From Pictodentalium vernedei (Eukaryota > Mollusca > Scaphopoda > Dentaliida > Dentaliidae), in contig CM062289.1 of assembly GCA_031216915.1 (NCBI GenBank), positions 245,397,187-245,461,186 of the forward strand: a stretch of 64,000 nt of DNA, given 5' to 3'. The notes beneath the pieces are model-generated. The model had not been told where the DNA came from. It worked only from the letters and a program-made list of their open reading frames with translations, and did no database searches. Shown here one piece after another: positions 53,683 through 64,000 of the stretch. Every line of letters begins with the position of its first letter. The first letter of the stretch is position 1. The position numbers and the translations under genes are program-made.

Positions 53683-54490
53683 TATTACATGTTCATGTTG
53701 TTTAAAGTGTGCAATCAAAAATTTCTATTTAATGGAAGCTCTGGAAATGATTATATGTAGGCCAAGGTACTTGATAGTTGTAGTTGGATGGCATGAGAGA
53801 ACATGTGCACCCCGACACATCATATCATATAGAATGAATTGTGATAAATATTGTATCCTGAGGAAAGCATATCATTGCAGCCCAAGTCTGTGCGTAAATG
53901 TCCACCTGGCACCAGGCCGACTACCAAATAAACTGGTTTGTCCCTTATAAATGTGCCATTGACACTATTGGTGTAACAAGGTTGGGCCTTCACGCTATTT
54001 CAATATTTGTACTGGAACTCGTTATTTTTTAAATACTGATTGCATACTGAGAAAATTTTCACTCATTCAATATACCAAAATTTTTGGTATTATCGATTAA
54101 CATTTTATTAAGGACCCAAATTAATGCAGAAAATGGACATTTTTCTTGTGCGTGTTCAAATATCACTCAAACAAACAACGAAGTTGCAAAATTCAACACA
54201 TGTAGAGCAGCTCGCCAATTATTCAGATATAAATGACACATGTAAAGCTAGTCAGCTATATTGAGTAATTATGTAGCACACAAAAGATGACTACTACAAA
54301 TTATTTAATTTTAATCCCTAGACAATGCTGAGATATCATGGGTTTGCTGAACTTAGCTCTTGCACATGTGCAAATAAATCCTATAAGCTTGCATCCTGTC
54401 CCAGTGTGTAGTTTGGAATATATTGTTAAGATTTTAGTGTATCCTGATTTATTTGTTAAGAATATATGAAATTGTTATGAGTTAAGAATA
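53683..54490. other. Spacer left of DIRS copy C
   Basis: No gene or repeat end was recognised. It is AT-rich. The sequence TAAGAATAT immediately precedes the DIRS left end. Confidence 0.4.
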
Positions 54491-54690
54491 TTTTTATACT
54501 GTACCAATGACCCAGACTTAGCTGGTGCTAACTCTAACAAAACCAGGGCCAAACACAAATTTTGCCCCCCAATCCCCAAAATTTGCATCCAAAACAAAAA
54601 GAAATCATGTCCTAAAGGACCTCCATACTACGCCTCTACTGCGCATGCGCAGTGACGCAGACGTCTCGAAATTGGTGCCAATTATCATTC
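54491..54690 (+). repeat. Left inverted terminal repeat of DIRS C
   Basis: It is the complement of 61385-61612 with about three to five differences. It contains the palindrome TGCGCATGCGCA at 54640-54651, which matches the NRF-1 consensus and could act as promoter. Confidence 0.9.
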
Positions 54691-55581
54691 TTTCTCTGTT
54701 TGGCCCTTCATCAGTCAACATCTCACTGATCTTTGTGCTTGTAAATCTCAGTTTAAAGGATGCCAGACACGTAATTCTTGGAGAAAATGTGATTCTAAGG
54801 AGGATAGAAGGAGGAGGGGAAAAAAAAGTGACAAAAAATAATCAGGGCTGTACTTAAAATTTTTTGATGAAATTATGTTAAGTTGCCTATTTTCGAGGCA
54901 TGGGCCTCTTGTTGTCATTCTTGCTAATTGTTGCACTGCTTATTCAGTGTTTCCTCTCCCCTAGCCTTCTAAAGTCCCCCCTTGCAATTCTCCCATGCTT
55001 TTGGCATATTTTTGAGAAATTTCATTTCTAAAATTTCCTGGGAGAGTTGCTTGGTTACAGAATGTTTTCTGTTATTTTCCCCATAGTTACGTTTTCACCC
55101 ATGGGTGTATAACGTTTGTGTTCTGCATCTTCCATCTGATGTTCTACAGATTCTCCCCTGGGAGTCTCTGTTTTGCATCAGATAGAGTGTAATTGATGAC
55201 TGATTCCGGGCCAGTTTTTTCAGTGCCTGGAGTCATGTTTTCTGGTGTTTTTACACTGTTTGTTTTCATTGGCAACAGCCTTTTTTGAGGGGGGCTGTTT
55301 GCCTTTGCTGTAGTTTATCTCACTATAAGATACATTTGTATTATCCGAAAGTGTCTCATTAATTATTTAATATAAATTTAAAATTTTTGACCACACTTTG
55401 CCATCGGATCCATCGGGGCTCAACGTTACTTTTCAGCAACTTGGGCTTTGCTGAAAAAAATATTTTTTCAAAATTATTTTGTTTTGCAATTGTTTTTTCA
55501 TTTATTAATGGATCATGTTATTATGTATCTTTGTGTCAGGGGTTTTTGCGAGTAACTAGGACTTATTGTTGTTCTTTCACA

Positions 55582-57684
55582 ATGAAGGGACGTTGTTCGA
55601 ATTGTAATAGGAAGAAATCTTCCTCTGACTTTCATGATCATTGTATTAATTGTAGTCAGTGTTCTCGCATTAATCCCTGTCCTATATGTGAACATTGGGA
55701 TGAGAAACATTGGAAACGTGTGTCACGATATGTTGTTTCTGGAGAAAGAGCGATTCCGGCTCTTTCTCCGCAAGGTCACTCTACTCTCTCAGTTTCTATT
55801 TCAGAGGAACCAGAACAGGGTGATGTTTCCATGTTATCTTCTTCAAGTGTGCGTCCGTCGTCACAAATGAATTCAGAGCTAGCGGCAAAAGTGCTCATGG
55901 AGATTAGACAAATGTCGTCCGCTAGCTCGCCCGGTGTAGCGTCCATTCACCGAATGGTTCGGCAGCCGGGTTCGTCCGATGCGGTCCAAAAGGAAATGTT
56001 GGGTGATGCGAGCACTATAAACATAATAGATGCACACCCAGTGACGGCGGATAGTAAGCGAGAACGGAGGAAGCCTTTGAGTCAGGTTCCTAGCTCGTCC
56101 AGGTCCAGCCGGGCCGCGAGCGAGAGAGGCCCCTCTCTCGTACAACAACATCTGGGACCAGATGTTGTGGTACAAAATGTGTCTTTAGCGGAGCATACGT
56201 CCGTCGCTCGGGACGCTCCGTTGTATAAGCAGTCCGCAGAGACTGTTAAGGCTTCCTCTTCTCGTCAGCGCACACGACCGCACCTTGGCTGCGTGACCGC
56301 CGATATATTACCAGCTTCGCCGATCAAGGATTCTTCGGCGACCAGGTCACACCATCCGGCAGCCAGGGATTCGAGACCGATGGACTCCGGACGTTCGCAT
56401 AGGAAAAGTATGCGGGAGCCATAAGATGCGGAGCTGCCCTCGGCGAAGCAGCGAAAGACTGCGCCTCCGCAGGTCTCGACGCCGGACATTCTTGTGCAGA
56501 TAGCACAGCTTATCCCAGCATCCCAGCAACCGACAGAAACGGTGTCGGATCGAGAATTATCCGACGGCGCTGGGTCGGTACGCTCCGCCGAAGCATCGGG
56601 GGCGGACGACCGGGAACATCATGAGGTCCGACCGGATGGTGAAAGGGATACGGATGACTTGGAGCTATCCCTTTCGGAACAACATAAAGCTGCCGTGGAC
56701 TTCATCTGGCACTTTCTCCCTCAAGTTGTTCCGTCGGGCCAGACTGCTGCGCTTCCGGACAAGAGAATTATAGCGTCATTGGACTCTGAATTTTTTGAGC
56801 GGTTTAGGGACATCGCTCCCGAGTTTCCGTCGCAGTCCAATAATGTTGCAAGAACATTTGAATTATTGAACGACGCTATATTTAAACTTGCTTCCAGGAT
56901 GGGGAAAGCAGGTTTCTTGTCCGCTAATACTCTCAACCTGCCTTTCATTAATGCAAGGAATAAATTCGATACGGCAGGACAGGGTATACCGAGAGTTCCT
57001 CTGCGTATGGACGACGAGGCGGAAGACTTAGAGCTATCATTACCGTCGTCAGCTTCTATTCCAACCGCAGTGTTGGAAACAGCTATTGCGTCTAACAGAG
57101 CCAATTTAGATGCCTTATCTTACGCAGATCACCTTACTAAGGCGTTATCACTGCACCTTCAGGGGAAAGAGTTTCAGGATATGCAATCCTCTTTAAGACT
57201 TCTTTCAAGGGCAGTAGCTTATTCCACGTGTAACTCCGCCCTTTCAGTGGCAAATCTGGAGTTGGTTAGACGTGATGCAGCCCTAGCTACATCCACATTA
57301 GTGGATTCTAAGGTGAAGAACTCTCTTAGAGTCGCTTCGGTCTCAGGAGAACTTCTCTTTGACGGCAAGCTTTCCGCTATTTATGATAAAATTACAAAGA
57401 AAGCTAAGGATTCTCTGTTGTTCAAATCTGCTCCTAAGAAGTCGGATACAGCAGACACGAATAAGACAGGCACTTCTGGGTCTAATGCGCCCAAGAGAGG
57501 TTCCTATAGAGGTTCCGGTGCGTCCTCTTGGTCTTATTCGAGAGACCGTCAGGATAGCGACTCTCGTTCGGGACATCCTTCAGGCCGGGACAATCGGTCG
57601 GACGCCCCGAGGTCGACAGGGCGAGGTGCGGGTCGTGGAAGACGTGGTTTCTCCTACCGCAGGCCTCGCAGGTCCAGGAGGTGA
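55582..57684 (+). CDS. DIRS C Gag-like protein, interrupted by one in-frame TAA
   Basis: The frame is open from 55387, but the ATG at 55582 was preferred because MKGRCSNCNRKKSS opens a Cys/His-rich finger (CSNC, then HDHCINCSQC, then CPICEHW). A Ser-rich region follows. A TAA at 56422-56424 lies in the same frame as the second half, which continues without shift to 57684. The C-terminal half has DFIWHFLPQVV, ANLELVRRDAALA and a Ser/Gly/Arg-rich tail, shared with copy B. Gag would package the RNA. The stop may be a mutation, a recoded site or a sequencing error. Nothing here favours recoding. Confidence 0.82.
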
Positions 57685-57741
57685 TGGCTTAAACCTCTAT
57701 CGCGTTCCGGTTGGCGGAAGGTTGTCAAGCTTTTCACAAGA

Positions 57742-59670
57742 ATGGGCATCGATTACGGACGACCCTTGGGTGAGAGGAGTGACTTCGGAAGGTCTAAAGA
57801 TATCCTTCAAATGAAAGCCTCCATTAACTCGAAGTCCAAGTGGACTCATCTTCCGTCAAATCCGCAGAAAAGAGACGCTCTGTTATCAGAGGTGCAGTCT
57901 CTTTTAATGAAGAACGCGGTAGAGGTCGTAGAAAACCAGGAATCTCCGGGATTCTACAGCCATCTGTTTCTGGTTCCGAAACCAGACGGCTCGTTCCGTC
58001 CAGTCATAGATTTGAGCTGGATAAACAAGCTGATCGTCGCTCCGAAGTTTTATATGGAGACGATTCGATCGGTCAGAGCGAGTATTCGGGTGAACGATTA
58101 TGCAACGAGCATAGATCTCAAAGATGCGTACTTTCACGTCATGGTACATCCGACATTCCGAAAGTATCTACGCTTCGCAGTCCTAGGAGTGGTGTATCAA
58201 TTCCGGGCGATGTGCTTCGGATTGAATCTAGCACCCTGGGCTTTCACTCGGGTAATGAACTCGGTAATGATCTACTTCCGAGCTCATTCGTCTGCGGTAA
58301 CGTCGGCCTACCTGGACGACATTCTTCAGAGGTACGGCAGCGAGTTAACGCTTCAGAACGATGTTCAGAATCTTCTTTTGCTCCGACGTCTCGGTTTTAT
58401 AGTAAACGAGGAGAAGTCGGATCTGGTGCCGTCCAAGTCATTCACTCATCTGGGAATGAGCTTCGAGACGCACAACAATCTCGTTCGTCTGCCGTTAACC
58501 AGAGCGAAATTAGTCAGTTGTTACGCTCGCTATTGTCTGCACGCAGACAAAGTCACGGCGAGAGAATTTATGAGACTGATAGGTCTGTGTGGAGCCGCCG
58601 CGGATCTCATTCCGATGGGGCGGTTACGCACACGTCCTCTTCAAATTTTCCTGACTCAGAATTGGAGTGTGAAAATTCATTCGCTCGATGTAGACGTTCT
58701 CTTGTCAGATCAAGTGAAACAAGAGATTCAAACTTGGGCAAACATTCAGTGGTTAACTCAGGGAGTTCCGCTGCAGTTGCCGGATCTGAGTTTTACCGTT
58801 ATGACGGATGCCAGTCAAACAGGTTGGGGTGCATCATTAATCCCAACGGATTCGAGATGCCAGGGTCTTTGGGATCCGCAATTCCTGTGCAAGCACATAA
58901 ACATCAAGGAAATGATGTCAATTTGGCTTGCGTTACGTCACTGGATGGACATTATTCACGATGCTCATGTCCAAATCCTATCCGACAATACGACAGTAGT
59001 GGCGTATATACGGAATCAGGGAGGCACTCATTCAGTTCCGTTGTTCAATCTAACGGAAAGAATCCTTCTGTTTGCGTTAGAACATCACGTTCTTCTTTCG
59101 GTCCGTCACATACCGGGTCGTCTGAATGTGCTAGCAGACTCCCTTTCACGAAAGGGTCGCTTGTTGCCGTCGGAGTGGACTCTCAACAAACAAGTATTCA
59201 ATCAGATTTGCTACCAATGGGCACGGCCAATGATAGACTTATTTGCGACACATCTCAACAATCAGTTGCAGACGTATGTGTCTCCGTGTCCGGATCCAAG
59301 AGCATTTGCAGTAGACGCTCTGTCGATCCCTTGGGACGGAATGATAGGATATGCGTATCCTCCAGCGCCGTTAATTCAACAAGTATTGCTAAAGATAAAA
59401 CAATCTCAATGCAAGATTCTGTTGGTAGCATCTCTGTCGCCACAGAGACCGTGGATAAATCTACTCAGGTGTCTGTTGTGGGACCTACCGCGGAAGCTTC
59501 CTCCACGGGAGGATCTTCTTTCGCAGGGGAAATCGCGCCAACTCCATCACAACCCGCAAGGTCTCAACCTTCACGTTTTTCCGTTGTGCGGTCCTTCTTG
59601 CATGGCAAGCACTTTACAGGACGAGCAGTGGATGCGATTTCTAACTGTAGGAGGACCTCCTCTTCGCTAA
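57742..59670 (+). CDS. DIRS C reverse transcriptase/RNase H/methyltransferase, 642 aa
   Basis: RT spans about residues 50-250 with VPKPDGSFRPVIDLSWINKL, IDLKDAYFHV (Asp125), CFGLNLAPWAFTRVM and YLDD at 190-193. RNase H (about 350-470) has Asp356 (VMTDASQTGWG), Glu390 (INIKEMM), Asp415 (ILSDNTTVVAYIRNQGG) and Asp466 (NVLADSLSR). Residues 498-580 (IDLFATHLNNQ, DALSIPWDGMIGYAYPPAP, LVASLSPQRPWINLL) match the DAM-like methyltransferase domain known from DIRS elements. All RT and RNase H acidic residues are present. It overlaps the recombinase ORF in another frame, as is usual for DIRS. Confidence 0.95.
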   Translation: MGIDYGRPLGERSDFGRSKDILQMKASINSKSKWTHLPSNPQKRDALLSEVQSLLMKNAVEVVENQESPGFYSHLFLVPKPDGSFRPVIDLSWINKLIVAPKFYMETIRSVRASIRVNDYATSIDLKDAYFHVMVHPTFRKYLRFAVLGVVYQFRAMCFGLNLAPWAFTRVMNSVMIYFRAHSSAVTSAYLDDILQRYGSELTLQNDVQNLLLLRRLGFIVNEEKSDLVPSKSFTHLGMSFETHNNLVRLPLTRAKLVSCYARYCLHADKVTAREFMRLIGLCGAAADLIPMGRLRTRPLQIFLTQNWSVKIHSLDVDVLLSDQVKQEIQTWANIQWLTQGVPLQLPDLSFTVMTDASQTGWGASLIPTDSRCQGLWDPQFLCKHINIKEMMSIWLALRHWMDIIHDAHVQILSDNTTVVAYIRNQGGTHSVPLFNLTERILLFALEHHVLLSVRHIPGRLNVLADSLSRKGRLLPSEWTLNKQVFNQICYQWARPMIDLFATHLNNQLQTYVSPCPDPRAFAVDALSIPWDGMIGYAYPPAPLIQQVLLKIKQSQCKILLVASLSPQRPWINLLRCLLWDLPRKLPPREDLLSQGKSRQLHHNPQGLNLHVFPLCGPSCMASTLQDEQWMRFLTVGGPPLR

Positions 59671-60626
59671 ACTATGCGGCTAAGTGGAAGGTTTTTCGTC
59701 GTTGGTGTAGGGATCATTCTGTAGATATATTCGATCCCTCTATACCAGACATTGCAAACTTTCTAGTATACTTGTTTGACGAAATCAAACTGCAGCCTGT
59801 TACTATAAAGGGTTATAGATCTATGTTATCTGATACCTATGCACATCATGATAGTTTACAAATTGGATCTAATGTCTCTTTATCGAAGTTGGTTAGAAAC
59901 TTTTCGATAAATAGACCCAGAACTCTTAGATTAATTCCTAAGTGGAATTTAGCTTGGGTTCTTCTTAAATTGAAGGAACAGCCATTTGAACCTCTTGGGA
60001 CAGTAGATTTCAAATTCTTATCTTATAAGACAGCTTTTCTCTTAGCTTTCTCTTCTGCTAGAAGAGTCAGTGAGCTTCATACACTATCGGTGGATGATTC
60101 TCATTATCGTAGTGTTGGGAATACTATCACCTTCACTACTAACGTGGGTTTTTTAGCTAAGAATCAGGCTCCTAATAAATATCCGGAACCTATTGTTATT
60201 AAGGCTCTTCCGTCTTCAGACGGGCGTAGGCCTTTACTCTGTCCTGTTAGAGCATTACGTATCTATAAACAGAGATCTCAGTTTATCAGAAAGGGACGGA
60301 AACGTTTCTTTCTGTCTTTGATGCCTAATAGAAAGGATATTTCAGTCCATTCTATTGCTAGATGCATTCAGTTAACTATCCGTACTGCTTATGAAGATTT
60401 ATCTTCTTCTCAGCAGTCTGTGCTTAAGATTTCTGCTCATGAAGTAAGAGCTCTTTCTACTTTCTGGGCTTATGCTAATAGTGTTGCTATTACAGATTTA
60501 ATGAAGGCTGCTTATTGGTCTCAGCCATCCACATTTACGAATTTTTATCTCAGAAATATTGAGTCCATTTCTGGAGACCTGCATTGTTTAGGTCCGTTAT
60601 CTGTTGCTCAGAATGTCGTCCACTAA
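59409..60626 (+). CDS. DIRS C tyrosine recombinase
   Basis: The frame is open from 57840 (928 codons), but only its last 400 codons show the recombinase. The Met at 59409 is the last plausible start before it, giving 405 residues and a 262-base overlap with the RT ORF. The core-binding part includes YAAKWKVFRRWCRDHSVDIF. Catalytic boxes: SSARRVSELHTLS (Arg), LAKNQ (Lys region), SAHEVRALSTFWAY (His and Arg) and FTNFYLR (Tyr). All are intact. The enzyme inserts the circular double-stranded cDNA. It may be expressed by frameshift, internal initiation or splicing; the sequence does not decide. Confidence 0.92.
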   Translation: MQDSVGSISVATETVDKSTQVSVVGPTAEASSTGGSSFAGEIAPTPSQPARSQPSRFSVVRSFLHGKHFTGRAVDAISNCRRTSSSLNYAAKWKVFRRWCRDHSVDIFDPSIPDIANFLVYLFDEIKLQPVTIKGYRSMLSDTYAHHDSLQIGSNVSLSKLVRNFSINRPRTLRLIPKWNLAWVLLKLKEQPFEPLGTVDFKFLSYKTAFLLAFSSARRVSELHTLSVDDSHYRSVGNTITFTTNVGFLAKNQAPNKYPEPIVIKALPSSDGRRPLLCPVRALRIYKQRSQFIRKGRKRFFLSLMPNRKDISVHSIARCIQLTIRTAYEDLSSSQQSVLKISAHEVRALSTFWAYANSVAITDLMKAAYWSQPSTFTNFYLRNIESISGDLHCLGPLSVAQNVVH

Positions 60627-61221
60627 ACAGTTGCAACTATAGTTATGCAGGCTTTCTGTTCCGGCAGTGACTCCGTCCGGCTGCCCTCTTCGCTCTGGGC
60701 TATTTGACCCAGGGCAAGGGGAAGGGGGGGGGGGGGTGTTCCCTTAGGTCACCTGCTTTATAGTGAAAAGCAAGGGAATGCCTCCTCCAAGTCAGTATTT
60801 CTGAGTCGCTTCCGGGATGGTTTTAAAGTGTAATATTAATGTTTAAATTCATTCATGTCTTATTTTTAAAGTGTAGCTCGGTGTGAAGCATTTGTATATG
60901 TCAAGTGTCAAACGGGCTTTAATATACAATACTCGGACACTTTTAAATGACTATAAAGAGTCTCAATTCTCTGGACTACTTTATTTATTGGCTTGCTTTA
61001 AAAATAATTAGTATAAGGGTTATACTGGATGTTAATAGAGAACATGAATGTTATTGTACTCAATTATTAAGGGTAGTGTATCTTTCTAATTTAATATTAA
61101 ATAAGAAAGATACATGTAAAGCCTAATACTCCTTTTCTCCTTAAGGAGTTACCTCTTTACTATATAGTTGAGCTTATTGGATTTTCCTCTATGTCCTAGG
61201 CCCTCCAGCCTGTTTACTATT
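60627..61221 (+). other. 3' untranslated region of DIRS C
   Basis: No ORF. It contains a G run near 60726-60737 and AT-rich stretches. It lies between the recombinase stop and the internal complementary region. Confidence 0.6.
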
Positions 61222-61310
61222 CAGCTAAGTCTGGGTCATTGGTACAGTATAAAAAGTTAAAAAATTTATAGTAATTTATATATTTTTTATACTTACCAAT
61301 GACCCAGACG
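61222..61310 (+). repeat. Internal complementary region of DIRS C
   Basis: CAGCTAAGTCTGGGTCATTG and the following TACAGTATAAAAAGTT complement the left end. ATAGTAATTTATATATTTTT and ATACTTACCAATGACCCAGA complement the right end. The point where they meet gives the exact element ends. Confidence 0.92.
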
Positions 61311-61384
61311 GGGATGGCCCTCCCTGGAGTTGGGAACTCTTGCCTCCCCGCTGAGTACATAGCGCTGACCAGGCACTGCCAGTA

Positions 61385-61612
61385 AGAATGATAATTGGCG
61401 CCAATTTCGGGACGTCTGTGTCACTGCGCATGCGCAGTAGAGGCGTAGTATGGAGGTCCTTTAGGACATGATTTCTTTTTGTTTTGGATGCAAATTTTGG
61501 GGATTGGGGGGCAAAATTTGTGTTTGGCCCTGGTTTTGTTAGAGTTAGCACCAGCTAAGTCTGGGTCATTGGTAAGTATAAAAAATATATAAATTACTAT
61601 AAATTTTTTAAC
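61385..61612 (+). repeat. Right inverted terminal repeat of DIRS C
   Basis: It carries TGCGCATGCGCA (61425-61436), GGGGGGCAAAATTTGTGTTT and CAGCTAAGTCTGGGTCATTG, the complement of the left repeat. Fragments of this repeat occur inside DIRS A at 11613 and 17430. Confidence 0.92.
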
Positions 61613-63151
61613 TTTTATGTTATTTTTACACCCACGAGTTAGCCAAGTCTTAAGTGACTATTAATAGTATTTCTAAGCGACACGCTCCATCGTACATGCT
61701 GAATAATAACTTTTTCTCAACAGTTTTTTATGTAAGTTTATCGTTGTAAAGTACAAATATTTAAACAATGTTTTGACGATTCTGTGGACAAATACTTGTA
61801 CATAACAGCAATATTTGGAATTTGGTAGTAATCTTATATTATGTGTGTATATTATATTGTTAATATGTTGGAATGTACAAAAATTTTACCAAAGTTTTTG
61901 AAGAAATTGTTCAAATATTTGTATGTTCCTGCGATATTCAATCATACCACAGTAGTTGTAAAATACTGAAGCTCGGTATCAAAAATTGAATACCCTGAAG
62001 GCCTAAACAAGGTATGACATTGAAACAGTTAATTTCATTCCAGTGGTCGAGAGATTATACAGATATCCTGTATTCTTGCACGGATATCAACAATCATCTC
62101 ATGAATTGGCATAAGCAGTATCTCTCGGTTTCCATGAATGAGATAATTGTTCTACACATTAACACTAGATTCTCTTTTCATTATGTGCATTTCAGTAAAA
62201 TTATAGGCCTATCCAATAATGTCATCGATGAATCATTCATAACTCAAATCATCTGATCATTGTCTAATTATTCCCCTACTGTGTGGGTTATTGTGAAAGA
62301 TTTAGTTCTCTAGTACTTGCTGCATTCATTCACGAATGGGTCCAAATTGTTTTAGAATGAGAGTTTAATAAGGTAAACACCAGGTGCATAGCCAGGATTC
62401 TATAATAGGGTGTGCCCTAGCCAGTTCTGAGAGGGGGGGGGGGGGGTGTCAGACATGATATTTGGAAGGCAGTTGTGAGGGGGGATTCTCAACTGTGACC
62501 CTCCAGTTGAGTTATCCTCCCATTTGCCTTTAACAGAAGTGGGAGTAACAGCCAGATAGCCGGTTCCTAGTTAGGTCCAGACAGGCCTCCCACCTCAAGA
62601 AAATTTGTCAAAATCAGTGTACTAAGAGCAAGTCTGAGGCATTTATAGAGCATGTAGCCCCATCCCCCATCCCTCTCCCCTTCTGGCCACAGCTATGAGA
62701 CTGCTGGGAAGCACTACAGAACAATATTTTTGGTGGCAGTTTGACAATTGTATTTAATTTTCATTGGCAACAGTCTGGATAATCTGACATGACATATTGA
62801 ATTTAAATTTTGTATTGCCATGAACCATTTCTCTCCACCTCCCACTAGGGAGATATTGATGATTGTTACAACTTTAACATTTTCTCGATAATTTACCAAT
62901 GGAGAAGGTAATAAAATAATTTATTTTTGTACATAGAAAAAGTCTTATTGTTTGTCATGTGTACGTTTGTATATTGACAGTATTAAAATGTTGTATTATC
63001 ATATTATTAAGTTTTTTTATGCCTGGGGCAGCAAATCTTGTGTATGATGTATTCTGTTATCCTAAATTGTGTTATCTTCAGAACCAGGTGGTATCCCCTA
63101 AAATAAAAATCACAACACAGTTCCTGTTACATTCCCATAAAATATAACAAG
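61613..63151. other. Sequence right of DIRS C, no gene recognised
   Basis: AT-rich, with a G run near 62434-62446. Short frames show no known domain. Confidence 0.4.
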
Positions 63152-63376
63152 ATGCCTGCATCGCAAAGTGCCGCTAAAGCTCCAGCTGCAAAACATTTTC
63201 CAAGTCGAAAGAGTGAAAAGGGGACACAACTCTGGAAAAAATATGTGGAAGAAACTAATGCTACACATGTATCGTTCCCCCGTGATGCTCTGTCACAACG
63301 CCAAATATCATTCAAAATGGAAGAGCAGTGGCTGAGATACAAGGAAAAATGTTGGTACAGACAGATGAACAGTTGA
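63152..63376 (+). CDS. Small hypothetical ORF, 74 aa
   Basis: It begins MPASQSAAKAPAAKHFPSRK and continues basic and hydrophilic (GTQLWKKYVEETNATHVSFP, FKMEEQWLRYKEKCWYRQMN) to TGA. Composition is protein-like, with Lys-, Glu- and Trp-rich helices, but no family was recognised. It could be a host exon, the 5' part of a transposon ORF or chance. ATTAAAATG-like promoter or splice signals are not clear. Confidence 0.25.
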   Translation: MPASQSAAKAPAAKHFPSRKSEKGTQLWKKYVEETNATHVSFPRDALSQRQISFKMEEQWLRYKEKCWYRQMNS

Positions 63377-64000
63377 CAGACAGATGAACAGAGCTTTTCA
63401 AGTCGTGGGCATAACAAGACAAAGACTTGTGAACAAACTCTGATGACAAAAAATAATTCAGCACCCAACCAGTTAATGTCACTTCAGGCATTTCAGGCTA
63501 CATCATGACCTCAGCATTAGTATACAGTGAAGTTTAGACAATCAATTTTTCCTGTACTGTCAAGTTTAAGGAATTCCACCCCAGGCATTAGTCATTGGGT
63601 GCTGTTTCACCACCATAACAGAACTTGTTTATCACAGTAATCAAGCATTAAAACTGTGCCATTTCTTTCAGGGAAAGTGAGGTAACAAAATGACTGGCAC
63701 AGTGAATACCCCCTCCCCTTGGATGAGCAGGATGAGGGGAATTCTGTGAGCATAAAACGAACATATCAGAGGGATGAAACTGCATCGTCACCGATAGGTA
63801 GTGTGCCAATCTCTTTAAAAGACGTAAAAAAAATAAATGCTAAACACAGGTGATTTTTTTATATGGTATCCCACTCTGAGTATAAAAGACAGTCTCTTGA
63901 CAAAAAGCATTTCTATTTAAAGCCCAATTGAGGTTGGCAACAAAAGATAGGGTGGGTTGAAACCCAAACCTGGGTGGGAAGTCATATCTCTGACATGTTT
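63377..64000. other. Right edge, no feature recognised
   Basis: No ORF above 60 codons except antisense frames of the ORF at 63152. CAGACAGATGAACAG is repeated at the very start. Nothing else was seen. Confidence 0.4.

Larger units (their letters stand above)
54491..61612 (+). mobile_element. DIRS-like retrotransposon, copy C, nearly intact
   Basis: The left end TTTTTATACTGTACCAATGA and the right end GGTAAGTATAAAAAATATAT, then AAATTTTTTAAC, belong to inverted terminal repeats of about 200 bp that differ at only a few positions. An internal complementary region at 61222-61310 joins the complements of both ends. The coding region has Gag (one stop), RT/RNase H/methyltransferase and tyrosine recombinase, all catalytic boxes present. 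The small divergence of the repeats and the open frames indicate recent insertion. It lies 3' of the SNARE gene, in the same orientation. Confidence 0.95.

Noticed and set aside
55879-56529. Minus-strand frames opposite DIRS C Gag
   Set aside because: High GC and codon bias of Gag create open antisense frames; no motifs were found.
57904-58149. Antisense frames within DIRS C
   Set aside because: No family motifs; they lie opposite the conserved RT core.

Overview
This window looks like intron-rich animal nuclear DNA saturated with transposable elements. The best guess is a lophotrochozoan, probably a mollusc and perhaps a bivalve. The guess rests on many pearl/HINE-type elements (a 5' hairpin, an internal array of about 160-bp tandem repeats, and a 3' end of the GGCCTCTTGTT type), on DIRS and Ngaro tyrosine-recombinase retrotransposons, and on tRNA-derived SINEs. 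The species cannot be named from the sequence.

The only host gene recognised is a spliced Golgi SNARE of the BET1L/GS15 family on the + strand. Its three 3'-most coding exons are at 19104-19183, 28851-28907 and 50348-50515, with perfect GT-AG borders and a polyadenylation signal at 51079. The first coding exon was not found and may lie left of the window. The introns are 9.7 and 21.4 kb and consist mostly of transposons.

Left part (1-18.3 kb): the end of a MULE-type transposase (3-617), two tandem-repeat elements (one with a four-unit higher-order repeat and a precisely bounded SINE), and then a deeply nested block. In that block a pearl-type array is split by a small TIR element, which is split by a Tc1 element, which itself carries another HINE. 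The same array is split again by a degenerate DIRS copy (A, 11361-17640), which is split by a 1.6-kb solo LTR.

Middle (18.3-50.3 kb, inside the SNARE gene): a full-length HINE (19373-21924), many palindromic MITEs and SINEs, a Ngaro-like retrotransposon with textbook split direct repeats and an SGNH-hydrolase ORF (29241-36700), a second DIRS copy with inverted terminal repeats and internal complementary region (B, 38761-45163), and a minus-strand HINE (47818-49680) whose empty site can be read from a paralogous repeat.

Right part (50.5-64 kb): the SNARE 3' UTR, more MITEs, and a nearly intact DIRS element (C, 54491-61612) with Gag, RT/RNase H/methyltransferase and tyrosine recombinase ORFs. 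All visible catalytic residues are present. The only obvious lesion is one in-frame stop in Gag. The last 2.4 kb holds no recognisable gene apart from one small unassigned ORF.
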